DNA of 64,000 nt. It comes from Chitinophaga cymbidii. Its GTDB lineage: Bacteria > Bacteroidota > Bacteroidia > Chitinophagales > Chitinophagaceae. Shown here one piece after another: positions 38,823-48,940 of the stretch; positions within the stretch are counted from its first letter, which is position 1, and every line of letters starts with the position of its first letter. The translations under genes and the position numbers were made by a program. The DNA is taken from NCBI RefSeq assembly GCF_007992715.1, contig NZ_BKAU01000002.1, positions 1-64,000 of the forward strand, written 5' to 3'. The notes below the pieces were generated by a model that was given only the letters and a program-made list of their open reading frames with translations, was not told where the DNA came from and ran no database searches.

Positions 38823-40181
38823 TTATGGTTTGTTCAATAATGTCTGTAACGGTTCACGCAGCAGGTCGATATCGCCCGCGCCGGCGGTGATCAGCAGTTC
38901 CGCCGGATGCTCCCGGAGGTATGCCGGCACCTCGTCCCGCGCGATGATCTTTACAACCGGGCCTTCAATTCGCGCGGCGATCATTTCACTGGTCACGCCT
39001 GCTATCGGCTGTTCTCTTGCCGGATAGATAGGCAGCAGTATCACTTCGTCCGCCAGCGAGAGCGCTTCCCCGAACCCTTCCGCAAAATCTCTCGTGCGTG
39101 TGAAAAGATGCGGCTGGAATACGACGGTGCATTTTTTTTCGCGGAACAGCGTTTTTGCGCTGGTGATCAGCGCCCGCAGCTCTTCCGGGTGATGCGCATA
39201 ATCATCGATATAAACTGCATTCTCTTTTTTTACTAAATATTCGAAGCGGCGGCGGATGCCTTTGAAATCAGCGACCGCTGCACGGATCTTGTCACTGCCG
39301 ATGCCGAGCAAATGCGCCACGCCGATGGCAGATACCGCGTTTTCCACGTTGTGCATGCCGCCGATGCGGAGCTTCACCTTGTCGATCATCCAGTCCTGCT
39401 GCACCACATCAAATTCATATCCTCCGTCTTCCATCCTGATATTGGCGGCATAGATGTCGGCGGCATTGTTTTGCAGGCTGTAGGTGAGCTTGTTGTCGCC
39501 CTTCAGCTCCGGGCCGCGCGGCAGGCCGTGCTTCGCCAGCAGGGTGCCGTTGGGCTTGATGTTCTGCGTGTACTGGATGAATGCCGTTTCCACTTCCGCT
39601 TCCGTGCCGTAGATGTCCAGGTGGTCCGGGTCCATCGCCGTCAGTATTGCAATGTCAGGGCTCAGCTTGAGGAAGGAGCGGTCGTATTCATCGGCTTCTA
39701 TCACGGCCACCTGTTTGTCGCTGCTCCAGAAGTTCTTGCCATAGTTGGAGCTGATGCCGCCGAGGAAGGCGTTGCAGCCGTACCCGGTATGCCGCAGCAG
39801 GTGCGCGATCATGGTGGAAACGGTGGTCTTTCCATGTGTGCCCGCCACGGTGATGGCGAACAGCTCGCGGGTGATCTCCTGCAGCACATCGCTGCGTTTC
39901 ACTACTTCATAACCATTCTCGCGGTAATACACCAGTTCTGTATGTGCGGCGGGGATGGCGGGCGTGTACACCACCAGGTCCGCCGAACGGTCGATCTGGT
40001 CCAGGTCTTCCGTGTAGTGGATGCGGATGCCTTCGGCTTCGAGCTGTTGTGTGAGCTGTGTGGACGTTTTGTCATACCCGCTCACGGCCACGCCCTTCTC
40101 ATGGAAGAAGCGGGCGATGGCGCTCATGCCGATGCCGCCGATACCTACAAAGTAGACCCTATGTATTTTACTCAGTTCCAT
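38823..40181 (-). CDS. murC: UDP-N-acetylmuramate--L-alanine ligase
   Basis: MurC adds the first amino acid, L-alanine, to UDP-MurNAc in peptidoglycan synthesis. The 452-residue protein has the nucleotide-sugar motif VGIGGIGMSAIA near residue 13, the ATP P-loop GTHGKTTVSTM near residue 118, the EADEYDRSFL metal/Lys region near 170 and DDYAHHPEE near 340. ATG 40181 gives MELSKIHRVYFVG. Its upstream spacer to murG contains four tandem hairpins. Confidence 0.98.
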   Translation of the reverse strand: MELSKIHRVYFVGIGGIGMSAIARFFHEKGVAVSGYDKTSTQLTQQLEAEGIRIHYTEDLDQIDRSADLVVYTPAIPAAHTELVYYRENGYEVVKRSDVLQEITRELFAITVAGTHGKTTVSTMIAHLLRHTGYGCNAFLGGISSNYGKNFWSSDKQVAVIEADEYDRSFLKLSPDIAILTAMDPDHLDIYGTEAEVETAFIQYTQNIKPNGTLLAKHGLPRGPELKGDNKLTYSLQNNAADIYAANIRMEDGGYEFDVVQQDWMIDKVKLRIGGMHNVENAVSAIGVAHLLGIGSDKIRAAVADFKGIRRRFEYLVKKENAVYIDDYAHHPEELRALITSAKTLFREKKCTVVFQPHLFTRTRDFAEGFGEALSLADEVILLPIYPAREQPIAGVTSEMIAARIEGPVVKIIARDEVPAYLREHPAELLITAGAGDIDLLREPLQTLLNKP

Positions 40182-40185
40182 ATAT

Positions 40186-40306
40186 CCGTTCCCCGTTAGG
40201 GAAACTTTTCTTTTTTGCATTCCCGCACAACACTGGTTGTACTTTTATCTGCATTCCGTTCCCGTTAGGGAACCTTTCTGTTTTATGCATTCCGGCCGTG
40301 CCGGAA
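40186..40306. repeat. Four tandem hairpin units between murG and murC
   Basis: Four small hairpins (40188-40205, 40227-40240, 40258-40273, 40290-40306) are each separated by a pyrimidine-rich stretch (plus strand) and the exact octamer TGCATTCC, which recurs at 40216, 40250 and 40286. The period is about 35 bp. Hairpins one and three share GTTAGGG. In the murG-to-murC transcript this reads as four stem-loops joined by A-rich linkers. Confidence 0.7.
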
Positions 40307-40309
40307 CCT

Positions 40310-41404
40310 TTATTTTATCAACCCAAGCACCGCCCGGGCGATAGTCATGTCTGCATTAATGCCCCCCAGCGGCGCGATGTTCGCTTCCAGCTGCTGCATC
40401 AGCGCCTTGTTCTGCACCAGGCTGAGCGCTTCATTAACGAGGCGCGCGCCGGCTTCACTATTCGGTATCATCAGCGCGGCCTGCTTGTTAACAAGGCTGA
40501 GCGCGTTCTGCGTCTGGTGGTCTTCCGCCGCGAAAGGATAGGGCACGAAGATCACCGGCTTTTTCACTACACACAGTTCCGCGATGGCCAGGGCCCCCGC
40601 GCGGGAGATCACGGCATCCGCTGCTTTGTAGGCAAAGTCCATCACATTGATAAAGTCATAGACCTTCACATGCGTGGCGTACTTTGTAGCCGCCGCTTTG
40701 GCCGTATCGTAGTACAGCTTGCCGGTTTGCCAGATCAGCTGTATGTCCTTGTTCACAAATTCCGCCAGGTGGGGCATCAGCGCGTCGTTGATGGCTTTTG
40801 CGCCGAGGCTTCCGCCTACCGCGAACAAAGTAGGCTTGCCCATTGAAAGACCGAAGTGCAGCATCGCTTCTTCGCGGGAAACGGCGCTCTGCGTGATGGC
40901 CCCGCGCACCGGGTTGCCGGTTTGCAGGATCTTGTCTGCCGGAAAGAACTTGTCCATCCCTTCATACGCCACACATATCTTTTCCGCCTTGCGGCCCAGT
41001 ATCTTGTTACTTTTCCCTGCCCAGGAATTCTGTTCCTGTATCAGGGTGGGAATGTCCCGGCGTTGCGCCTGGCGCAGCACGGGAAAGCTGGCGTATCCGC
41101 CAACACCTACGACCACGTCCGGCTGAAACTGCTTCAGTACGTTACGGGCCTGGCGGAGGCTTTTCAGCAGCTTGAACGGCAGCAGCAGGTTTTTCAGCAT
41201 ATTGCTGCGGTTAAAACCGGCAATATCCAGCCCTTCGATCGGGTATCCCGCCTGCGGCACTTTCTCCATTTCCATTTTGCCTTTGGCGCCCACAAAAAGA
41301 ATCTCCGTATCCGGCTCCAGCTTGCGGAGGGCGTTGGCAATGGCAATGGCCGGGAAGATATGTCCTCCTGTACCGCCGCCTGCTATGATCACTTTGTGTG
41401 CCAA
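40310..41404 (-). CDS. murG: UDP-GlcNAc:lipid I GlcNAc transferase MurG
   Basis: MurG is the peripheral membrane glycosyltransferase that turns lipid I into lipid II. The 364-residue protein has the GGGTGGHIFPAIAIA loop near residue 7, VVGVGGYASFPVL near 95, and the acceptor/donor motif ISRAGALAIAEL near residue 265, with PFAAEDHQTQNA near 295. No ATG lies at the family start, so TTG 41404 (protein MAHKVIIAGG) is preferred. An ATG at 41467 would add 21 unconserved residues and overlap ftsW. Confidence 0.94.
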   Translation of the reverse strand: MAHKVIIAGGGTGGHIFPAIAIANALRKLEPDTEILFVGAKGKMEMEKVPQAGYPIEGLDIAGFNRSNMLKNLLLPFKLLKSLRQARNVLKQFQPDVVVGVGGYASFPVLRQAQRRDIPTLIQEQNSWAGKSNKILGRKAEKICVAYEGMDKFFPADKILQTGNPVRGAITQSAVSREEAMLHFGLSMGKPTLFAVGGSLGAKAINDALMPHLAEFVNKDIQLIWQTGKLYYDTAKAAATKYATHVKVYDFINVMDFAYKAADAVISRAGALAIAELCVVKKPVIFVPYPFAAEDHQTQNALSLVNKQAALMIPNSEAGARLVNEALSLVQNKALMQQLEANIAPLGGINADMTIARAVLGLIK

Positions 41405-41447
41405 GTCAAAATCTGTTTTTATGGTAACGCGAACATGCGTCCGCGAA

Positions 41448-42614
41448 TTATGCCGCAACCGCCACATTAGCAGCAACCTGCTGCCCTTCCGATTCTTCCA
41501 CATGCCGGGATACGCTCAATATAATACCGATAGCAAGACTGGTAAAGATCACGGAAGATCCGCCCATGCTCACCAGCGGCAGCGTCAAACCCGTTACCGG
41601 CAACAGGTGCACGTTCACCGCCATATGCATCAGCGCCTGTATTACCAGCGTAACACTGAGGCCAAGCGCCAGGAACGCGCCAAATGCGAACGGACATTTT
41701 TTGAATATCCGGATGCTTCTCAGCAGTAGTAAAAGGTATGCGCTCAACACTAAAAAAGCGCCAAAGATACCATACTCCTCCAGAATAATCGCATATATGA
41801 AATCAGAATACGGATGCGGTAAAAAATTCCGCGCCGTACTGTTACCCGGACCTTTGCCCAATGTACCGCCGCCTGCTATCGCGATGTTCGCCTGCTGCAC
41901 CTGGTAAGGCACTTCGCTGTCTTCTTTGCTGAAAAAGCTTTCCACCCTTTTCTCCCATGTTTCCGTACGGCCTTTGTTGCCGGATACCTTGGCAATGAGG
42001 AACATCAGCAGCACCAGCACCACCACGGCGCCTACCATCGCCATGAGATATTTGATGGGCACGCGGCCGATGAAACACAGCAGCATGCAGCTGGCGCCCA
42101 GCAACAATGCCGTACTCATATTGGCCGGCATGATCAGCGCGCAGATGATGCCCACGGGCAGAATGATCGGCAAAAAGCCCTTCCTGAAATCCGTGATCAC
42201 CTGCTGTTTGCGGGAGAGCTGCCGGGACACATACATGAACAAGGCCAGCTTCGCGATGTCTGAAGTCTGGAAGGTCAGGTTGATGACCGGCAGGCGTATC
42301 CAGCGGCTGGCATCGTTCAGGTTGGAGCCGAACGCCAGCGTATACACGAGCAGGGGGATGGATATCAGGAACCCTATCTGCGCTACTCTCGAATAGATGG
42401 TATAGTTCACGCGGTGCGCGAAATAAATGATCATCAATCCGAGAATGAGCACGGACAATTGTTTGAACAGGTAGTACTCGGTATGCCCGCTGTACACCCG
42501 GTATGCCAAAGAGCCGGTTGAACTGTACACCGCCAACAAGCTTACGGCAGACAGGAAGAACACGATCGTCCAGATCACCTTGTCACCTTTCGTCCTATAA
42601 AGCAGGTTGTTCAC
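41448..42614 (-). CDS. ftsW: Lipid II glycosyltransferase / division protein FtsW
   Basis: FtsW is the SEDS-family polytopic protein that polymerises lipid II at the septum with FtsI. The 388-residue chain has about ten helices, the conserved loop WIRLPVINLTFQTSDIAKLAL (with the catalytic-region Asp) near residue 117, the PHPYSDFIYAIILEEYG motif near residue 270, and LPVTGLTLPLVSMGGSS near 340. It lies between murD and murG. Confidence 0.97.
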   Translation of the reverse strand: MNNLLYRTKGDKVIWTIVFFLSAVSLLAVYSSTGSLAYRVYSGHTEYYLFKQLSVLILGLMIIYFAHRVNYTIYSRVAQIGFLISIPLLVYTLAFGSNLNDASRWIRLPVINLTFQTSDIAKLALFMYVSRQLSRKQQVITDFRKGFLPIILPVGIICALIMPANMSTALLLGASCMLLCFIGRVPIKYLMAMVGAVVVLVLLMFLIAKVSGNKGRTETWEKRVESFFSKEDSEVPYQVQQANIAIAGGGTLGKGPGNSTARNFLPHPYSDFIYAIILEEYGIFGAFLVLSAYLLLLLRSIRIFKKCPFAFGAFLALGLSVTLVIQALMHMAVNVHLLPVTGLTLPLVSMGGSSVIFTSLAIGIILSVSRHVEESEGQQVAANVAVAA

Positions 42615-42632
42615 GTGCGTTCATTTTGTTTG

Positions 42633-43970
42633 TTAAAGTTCTCTCACCGCTTCCTTGAACATGCGGCCTCTTTCTTCATAGTTCCGGAAGAGGTCGAAGC
42701 TCGCGCAGGCAGGGGAGAGCAGTACTACGTCACCTTTGCCGGCCATCTGGAAGGCGGCCGCCACGGCGTCTTTCATATTGTCTGTATTCACCATTACTTC
42801 CATGTCTTTGGAAAGCGCTTCGTGAATGGGGCGGTTGTCCACGCCCAGGCAGATGATCGCTTTTACTTTCTCGCGCACCAGCTCGCGGATGGCGCTGTAG
42901 TCGTTGCCTTTGTCCACACCGCCCATGATAAGCACCACCGGGCGTTCCATGCTTTCCAGCGCGAACCATACGGAATTCACGTTGGTCGCTTTGCTGTCGT
43001 TTATAAAGTCCACGCCGCGAACGGTAGCCACGTATTCCATCCGGTGCTCCAGGCCGTTGAAGGTGCTGAGGCTGTCCCGGATCTTTTCCTTCCGTATATC
43101 CATCGTGCGGCCCGCAATCCCTGCTGCCATTGAGTTATACATGTTGTGTTTACCTTTTAATGCCAGGTCGTACATCGACATAATGACCGGTTCGTCTTTC
43201 ACCTGTATATTCACCTGGCCGTTCTCAATAAATCCACCTTCGTTCAAATGTTCCATAATGCTAAAAGGTATTGGTTCTGAATAAATGGGTTTCTTTTCCA
43301 AGTAATTCCTGATCTCCGGATCGTCCTTACAATAAATAAAATAATCTTCTTTCGTCTGGTTCATGGCTATGCGGAATTTCGACGCCACATAGTTCTCCAT
43401 TTTATAATCGTAGCGGTCCAGGTGGTCCGGTGTGATGTTCAGCAGGATGGCTACATCCGGTTTGAAATCACGTATATCGTCCAGCTGGAAGCTGCTGATC
43501 TCCACGATGTAATACTCAGCGGGCTGGATGGCTACCTGGCGGGCGTAGCTGATGCCGATGTTGCCCACCAGCGCGGCGTCCAGGCCGGCTGTTTTGAAGA
43601 TGTGGTAAGTGAGCGCCGTTGTGGTGCTTTTACCGTTGCTTCCCGTAATGGCAATGATCTTTTTGTCTTTACTGAACCGCCAGGCCAGCTCTATCTCCGA
43701 GATCACGGACATGCCGCGCTCCCGCACTTTCTTCATTAATTCCGACTTTTCCGGAATGCCCGGGCTCTTCACGATCTCATCCGCACCGAGTATGATATCC
43801 CAGGAGTGGTGCCCTTCCTCGAAGGGGATGTGGTTCACCGCCAGCTCCTGTTTATAAATGTCTTTGATCTGTCCGCCGTCCGACACGAATACATCGTATC
43901 CTTCCTTCTTCCCTAAAAGAGCCGCACCAATGCCACTTTCTCCGGCGCCGAGTATCACGAGCTTTCCCAT
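42633..43970 (-). CDS. murD: UDP-MurNAc-L-alanine--D-glutamate ligase
   Basis: MurD adds D-glutamate to UDP-MurNAc-L-Ala. The 445-residue enzyme has VILGAGESGIGAALLG near residue 5, the P-loop ITGSNGKSTTTALT near residue 110, EISSFQLDDI near 158, the NITPDHLDRY motif near 180, and C-terminal LLSPACASFDLFRNYEERG near 420, which is typical of MurD. It is 4 bp from mraY and 18 bp from ftsW. Confidence 0.98.
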   Translation of the reverse strand: MGKLVILGAGESGIGAALLGKKEGYDVFVSDGGQIKDIYKQELAVNHIPFEEGHHSWDIILGADEIVKSPGIPEKSELMKKVRERGMSVISEIELAWRFSKDKKIIAITGSNGKSTTTALTYHIFKTAGLDAALVGNIGISYARQVAIQPAEYYIVEISSFQLDDIRDFKPDVAILLNITPDHLDRYDYKMENYVASKFRIAMNQTKEDYFIYCKDDPEIRNYLEKKPIYSEPIPFSIMEHLNEGGFIENGQVNIQVKDEPVIMSMYDLALKGKHNMYNSMAAGIAGRTMDIRKEKIRDSLSTFNGLEHRMEYVATVRGVDFINDSKATNVNSVWFALESMERPVVLIMGGVDKGNDYSAIRELVREKVKAIICLGVDNRPIHEALSKDMEVMVNTDNMKDAVAAAFQMAGKGDVVLLSPACASFDLFRNYEERGRMFKEAVREL

Positions 43971-43974
43971 CGGC

Positions 43975-45228
43975 CTACCGCATTTTTAAAGTTGCGATCG
44001 CAAATACCGCGCACATCACCGTCACGATCCAGAACCGCACCGCGATCTTGCTTTCATGATATCCCAGCTTCTGATAGTGATGGTGCAGGGGGCTCATGAG
44101 GAAGACCCTTCTGCCTTCACCATATTTTTTCTTCGTGTATTTGAAGTACGATACCTGTATCATCACGCTGAGGTTCTCCACGAGGAAAATGCCGCAGAAG
44201 ATGGGTATCAGCAGTTCTTTCCGGATGATGATGGCGAGGGATGCAATGATGCCGCCAAGCGCAAGACTACCCGTATCTCCCATGAATACCTGCGCCGGGT
44301 AGGCGTTGTACCAGAGGAAGCCCACGCAGGCGCCCACGAACGCGGCGATGAAAATGGACAGCTCGCCGAGATTCGGGATGTACATGATGTTGAGGTACTC
44401 CGCGAACTGGATGTTGCCGCTTACGTAGGTGAAGATGCCAAGACAAATGCCGATGACCGCCGAGACGCCCGTTGCCAGCCCGTCCAGCCCGTCCGTGAGG
44501 TTGGCGCCGTTGGATACGGCGGTGATGATCACGATCACGATGAAGATGTAGAGAATGAAAGTGAATTTCTCCGCATTCGGGCCCATCCAGGAGATCAGCT
44601 TTGAATAGTTGAACTCGTGGTTCTTTACGAACGGAATGGTGGTGATAGGCGTTTTTACGTCCACGAACCGCTGCCCGTCTTCCGTTACCCGTTCGGTGCT
44701 GCTGATCACCCTTTCGTTCGGCGCCAGCTTTTTGCCGTTCATGATCTCGCGGGAGATCACCACGTTATCGGAAAAGTAGAGGGTGGAACCTACGATGATG
44801 CCAAGACCTACCTGTCCGAGTATCTTGAACTTGCCGGCCAGTCCTTCTTTATTCTTTTTAAATACTTTGATATAATCATCTATAAAGCCGATCAAACCTA
44901 ACCAGATGGTGCAAAGCAGGATCAGCAGGATGTATACGTTCATGACGCGGGCAAACAGCAGGGTGGGGATCACCATGGCGGCGAGAATGATCAGGCCGCC
45001 CATAGTGGGAGTGCCTTTTTTGCTGTGTTCCCCGGCGAGGCCGAGGTCACGGATCACTTCACCGATCTGTTTGCGCTGCAGGTACCGCACGATCCGTTTA
45101 CCCAGCAACAAGGAGATCACGAGCGACAACAGGAGCGCCATCGTTACGCGGAATGTGATGTACTGCCACATGCCGGTACCGGTGTAGTTGAATTCTGTTT
45201 TCAGGTAGTTGAATAAGTAGTATAACAT
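43975..45228 (-). CDS. mraY: Phospho-MurNAc-pentapeptide transferase MraY
   Basis: MraY makes lipid I on undecaprenyl phosphate. The 417-residue membrane protein has GTPTMGGL near residue 73, the Asp pair [10 protein letters not shown] (Asp117, Asp118), and [15 protein letters not shown] (about 240-254) plus a late [10 protein letters not shown] motif. It is about 55 residues longer than the E. coli enzyme because of an extra loop at about 155-220 between helices, a feature also known in relatives of this phylum. Confidence 0.98.
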   Translation of the reverse strand: MLYYLFNYLKTEFNYTGTGMWQYITFRVTMALLLSLVISLLLGKRIVRYLQRKQIGEVIRDLGLAGEHSKKGTPTMGGLIILAAMVIPTLLFARVMNVYILLILLCTIWLGLIGFIDDYIKVFKKNKEGLAGKFKILGQVGLGIIVGSTLYFSDNVVISREIMNGKKLAPNERVISSTERVTEDGQRFVDVKTPITTIPFVKNHEFNYSKLISWMGPNAEKFTFILYIFIVIVIITAVSNGANLTDGLDGLATGVSAVIGICLGIFTYVSGNIQFAEYLNIMYIPNLGELSIFIAAFVGACVGFLWYNAYPAQVFMGDTGSLALGGIIASLAIIIRKELLIPIFCGIFLVENLSVMIQVSYFKYTKKKYGEGRRVFLMSPLHHHYQKLGYHESKIAVRFWIVTVMCAVFAIATLKMR

Positions 45229-45249
45229 ATGATCGTGATCGCTTCGTGA

Positions 45250-46716
45250 TTATTTTTCCATTATTTCCAGCATTTCTTCCAGTACTTTTTTATCGTCGAA
45301 CGGATGTTTTACGCCGTTGATGTCCTGGTATTTCTCATGTCCTTTTCCCGCTACCAGAATGATGTCCTCCTGCCCGGCAAAGCTGCAGGCAGTTTTGATG
45401 GCCTCCCTGCGGTCCGCGATGGAAATGGTCTTTTTACGCTGATGAACAGGCACGCCGGCCTCCATCTGCTGTATGATGGCGGCGGGATCTTCGGTGCGCG
45501 GGTTATCCGACGTGAAGATCACCTTGTCGCTGTGCTCTGCCGCTACTTCTGCCATCACGGGGCGTTTGGCGGTATCCCTGTCTCCACCGCAGCCGACTAC
45601 GGTGATGATCTGCTCGTGTCCCTGCCGCAGGTTCTTGATGGTGGCCAGTACGTTCAGCAGGGCGTCCGGCGTGTGGGCGTAGTCCACAATGCCGATGATG
45701 CGTTCGCTCTTTGAAACGATGTAGTCAAAACGGCCTTCGGCGCCCTGGATGTCGCTGAGGGCAGCCAGCACATCGTCTTTATCTTTCTCCAGCAGCACGG
45801 CGGCGCCGTATACTGCCAGCAGGTTATATGCGTTGAACTCCCCGATGAGGCGGAAGTGCACTTCTCTTTCCCCGATCTGCATGATCAGGCCGGTGAGGTT
45901 GTTCTCGAGTATCTTGCCTTTGAAGTCCGCCATGCTGCGCAGGCTGTAAGTGGCTTTGCGGGCCTTTGTGTTCTGCAGCATCACGTTTCCCCGCTTGTCG
46001 TCCACGTTGGTCAGCGCGAAAGCGCCTGCCGGCAGGCCGTCGAAGAAGGATTTTTTCACGCGGATGTACTCGTCGAATGTTTTATGGTAGTCGAGATGAT
46101 CGTGCGTGATATTGGAGAAGATGCCGCCGGCGAATTGCAGTCCCGCCGTGCGTTGCTGGTGTACCGCATGGGAGCTTACTTCCATGAAAGCATACTTGCA
46201 TCCGGCCGCCACCATGTCCGCCAGCAGGGCGTTGAGGCTCACGGCGTCCGGCGTGGTATGCGTGGCCGGTATAACGGTATCGCCTATCTGGTTCTGTACG
46301 GTAGAGAGCAGGCCGCATTTGTACCCGAGCCGGGTGAAGAGGCGGAACAGCAGGGTGGCGATGGTGGTTTTGCCGTTGGTGCCGGTAACGCCTACCAGCG
46401 TGAGCTGCGCGGAGGGATTGCCGTAGAAATTGCCGGCCATGATGCCGCCCGCCTGTGCGCTGTTGCTCACCTGCACGTAGCATACTCCGGGAGCGGCGGT
46501 ATCCGGCAGGGTTTCGCAGATAACGGCCACCGCTCCCTGCGCGATGGCTTTGGCAATGAACTGGTGACCGTCCGCTGCGGCGCCTTTCATGGCAATGAAA
46601 GCATCCCCGGCTTTGATCTGTCTGGAATCAATAGCCAGTGCGCGCACGGCAATATCGGTATTGCCCTGCACGGCCAGGATGTTGACATTATATAATATTT
46701 CCCGCAGCGTTCGCAT
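45250..46716 (-). CDS. murE: UDP-MurNAc-tripeptide synthetase (meso-DAP type)
   Basis: MurE adds the third peptide residue. The 488-residue protein has ATP P-loop GVTGTNGKTTIATLLF near residue 109, the carbamylated-Lys region near 220, and the substrate motif DNPRTEDP near residue 405. DNPR indicates meso-diaminopimelate as the added residue, so the wall is of the Gram-negative type. The gene follows ftsI by 89 bp. Confidence 0.98.
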   Translation of the reverse strand: MRTLREILYNVNILAVQGNTDIAVRALAIDSRQIKAGDAFIAMKGAAADGHQFIAKAIAQGAVAVICETLPDTAAPGVCYVQVSNSAQAGGIMAGNFYGNPSAQLTLVGVTGTNGKTTIATLLFRLFTRLGYKCGLLSTVQNQIGDTVIPATHTTPDAVSLNALLADMVAAGCKYAFMEVSSHAVHQQRTAGLQFAGGIFSNITHDHLDYHKTFDEYIRVKKSFFDGLPAGAFALTNVDDKRGNVMLQNTKARKATYSLRSMADFKGKILENNLTGLIMQIGEREVHFRLIGEFNAYNLLAVYGAAVLLEKDKDDVLAALSDIQGAEGRFDYIVSKSERIIGIVDYAHTPDALLNVLATIKNLRQGHEQIITVVGCGGDRDTAKRPVMAEVAAEHSDKVIFTSDNPRTEDPAAIIQQMEAGVPVHQRKKTISIADRREAIKTACSFAGQEDIILVAGKGHEKYQDINGVKHPFDDKKVLEEMLEIMEK

Positions 46717-46805
46717 TCTTTCGTTATTCTTCTTTTTCGTTTGCCGGACGGCCTGTTGCTGCCCGGTTGATATGTTGTTGCCGGCCGTTGTTTGTGGCCG
46801 GTTTA

Positions 46806-48908
46806 TCAGCTTAGTTCGATGACGATCGTTTGTTCTTTGTTGATGCGGCTTCCTCCGGGGAGGGACTGCATACTAACTTTCCCTGATCCTTTGATCACCA
46901 CGCGCAGCCCTGCATTTTCCAGCAGGTAGAGCGCATCTTTCAACCCCATTCCCTTTACGTCCGGCACGGTGCCTGGCGCTTGCTGCATGGAGCGGAAGCT
47001 GAGCTTCTTATTGGTCACGTCCGGACTCACCCAGTTGGAGCTGGTCAGCGTTCCCTGCCAGGGCAGTTGCAGCGTTTCCACAATGCTTTTCCACTCGCTG
47101 CCTTTGCCGCCTTTGAGCGCCATCAGGGTGTCCAGCCCCGGCGTGCCCTGCACGGGCCTTGGCTTGTTTACCGCGAGGGCGTATAACTTGTCCGCCACCT
47201 CGCGGAACACCGGCCCCGCTACGGAGCCGCCATAGAACTTCGCCGCGTGGGGCTTGTTCTTGATCACTACCACGCAGGTGTACTGCGGATCATCGGCCGG
47301 GAAATATCCCGCGAAGGATGACTGGTAGATCTTGTCCGCATACCCGCGGTTGCCGTTCGCCACCAGCGCTGTACCTGTTTTACCGGCAATGCGGTAGTAC
47401 GGTGTTTGCAGCTTGGTGGCGGTGCCGTTCAGCACAACGCCTTCCAGCATATCCCTTAACTGCCCGAGGGTGCGGGAGGAGCAAATGCTGTCCATCAACA
47501 CAACGGGCTGATATTCTTTCACCGCCTTGCCATATTCCATGATGGCATTCACGAGGTAGGGCCGCATCATTTTGCCGTCGTTGGCTACTGCGTTGTACAG
47601 CATGGCCGTTTGCAGCGGGCTTTGCAGCACTTCATATCCGAAAGCCATCCAGGGAAGCGTTGTGGCGCTCCAGGTGCGGGATTCGGTGGTCTTGATCACC
47701 GGCCTGCCTTCACCTACGAGGTCTATCCCTGTTTTATCGTCCAGGTGCAGCCTTTTAAAGTGTTCGGCAAATTTGTTCGGCGTTTTATAATAATACTGGT
47801 AAGCCAGCTTTGCCATGCCTACGTTGGAGCTGCGCTCAAACGCCTTTTTCACGGTAACGGCGGTGAGGTGGTGCGGCTCGGAGTCGTAAACGGTCCGCCG
47901 GCCTACCTTCCATCTGCCGTAATTCAGGTCAACGATGGAGTTGGGCGTAACGAAGCCATCTTCCAGCACGGCGATCATGGTGGCCAGCTTGAAGGTGGAG
48001 CCCGGTTCGCCTACCTGCAGGGCGTAGTTCATATCTTCCCAGTAGCTGCCGTCCTTTTGACGGCCCAGGTTGGCGATGGCCTTGATCTTTCCGGTCTTCA
48101 CTTCCATGAGGATGCAGGTGCCGTGCTGCGCTTCGTTCTGCACCATCATGTTCATGAGGGCGGTCTCCGCGATGTCCTGCATGTTCACGTCCAGCGTGGT
48201 GATCACATCTTTCCCGTTTTCCGGTTCAATGTCGTATCCTTCCACCGGCATATACGTACCGCCTGCGATGCGGCGCATGAGGCGTTTACCGGTGACGCCG
48301 TTCAGCTGTTCGTTATATGTTCTTTCCAATCCTACGTTCTGTGCGTTTTCACGCGCAAGGCCAATCGTACGATTGGCGAGCAGTTTGAAAGGATTGATGC
48401 GTTTGTTCTTCGTTTCCGCGATGAAGCCGCTTTTGTTGCGGCCGAGGCGGAACATGGGAAAGGAACGCACGGCCTGGTATTCATCGAACTTGATCTCTTT
48501 TTTCAAAAGAAAGTAACGGTCCTTGTCCTTGTAACCTTCCTGCAACAGTCTTTTATATGCGGCGGCGGAGCGGTCGCGGAAGAGGTTGGCGAGGTAGATG
48601 GAGAGGGAGTCTACATTCTTTTTGAAAACTTCGCCCTTTTTATCCAGCAGTCCGTCTGCTTTGAAATCGATGCGGATATCGAAGTAGGGGATGGAGGTGG
48701 ACAGCATGCGGCCTTCTTCGGAGTAGATCGTTCCGCGGTCCGCATCCAGGTCCATATAAGTGGTATGGAGGCTGTCCGACATACTGCGCCAGTAATTCCC
48801 TTCCACGTGCTGGATGAAGAACACCCTGGCAAGGATAGCCACAGCGAAGAGCGCCATGCCGATAAAGCACAGGTACGCACGCCATAGTATGTCTTTTTTG
48901 ATCTCCAT
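46806..48908 (-). CDS. ftsI: Septal penicillin-binding protein (FtsI/PBP3) with PASTA domain
   Basis: This class B transpeptidase cross-links septal peptidoglycan. The 700-residue protein has one N-terminal helix (about 9-31), the PBP dimerisation domain, and the transpeptidase motifs STFK (Ser304, Lys307), SSN (360-362) and KTG (510-512). A C-terminal PASTA domain (about 645-700, GTVPDVKGMGLKDAL onward) is present, as in several Bacteroidota and Gram-positive division PBPs but not in E. coli FtsI. It follows the FtsL-like gene. Confidence 0.97.
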   Translation of the reverse strand: MEIKKDILWRAYLCFIGMALFAVAILARVFFIQHVEGNYWRSMSDSLHTTYMDLDADRGTIYSEEGRMLSTSIPYFDIRIDFKADGLLDKKGEVFKKNVDSLSIYLANLFRDRSAAAYKRLLQEGYKDKDRYFLLKKEIKFDEYQAVRSFPMFRLGRNKSGFIAETKNKRINPFKLLANRTIGLARENAQNVGLERTYNEQLNGVTGKRLMRRIAGGTYMPVEGYDIEPENGKDVITTLDVNMQDIAETALMNMMVQNEAQHGTCILMEVKTGKIKAIANLGRQKDGSYWEDMNYALQVGEPGSTFKLATMIAVLEDGFVTPNSIVDLNYGRWKVGRRTVYDSEPHHLTAVTVKKAFERSSNVGMAKLAYQYYYKTPNKFAEHFKRLHLDDKTGIDLVGEGRPVIKTTESRTWSATTLPWMAFGYEVLQSPLQTAMLYNAVANDGKMMRPYLVNAIMEYGKAVKEYQPVVLMDSICSSRTLGQLRDMLEGVVLNGTATKLQTPYYRIAGKTGTALVANGNRGYADKIYQSSFAGYFPADDPQYTCVVVIKNKPHAAKFYGGSVAGPVFREVADKLYALAVNKPRPVQGTPGLDTLMALKGGKGSEWKSIVETLQLPWQGTLTSSNWVSPDVTNKKLSFRSMQQAPGTVPDVKGMGLKDALYLLENAGLRVVIKGSGKVSMQSLPGGSRINKEQTIVIELS

Positions 48909-48940
48909 TGCCGGGTTAGTCAGTATATTTTTGTTATCAA

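Noticed and set aside
40201..40306. The hairpin plus T-rich units between murG and murC as plus-strand terminators
   Set aside because: No plus-strand gene reads into them, and four in a row with a shared octamer fits a repeat array better.
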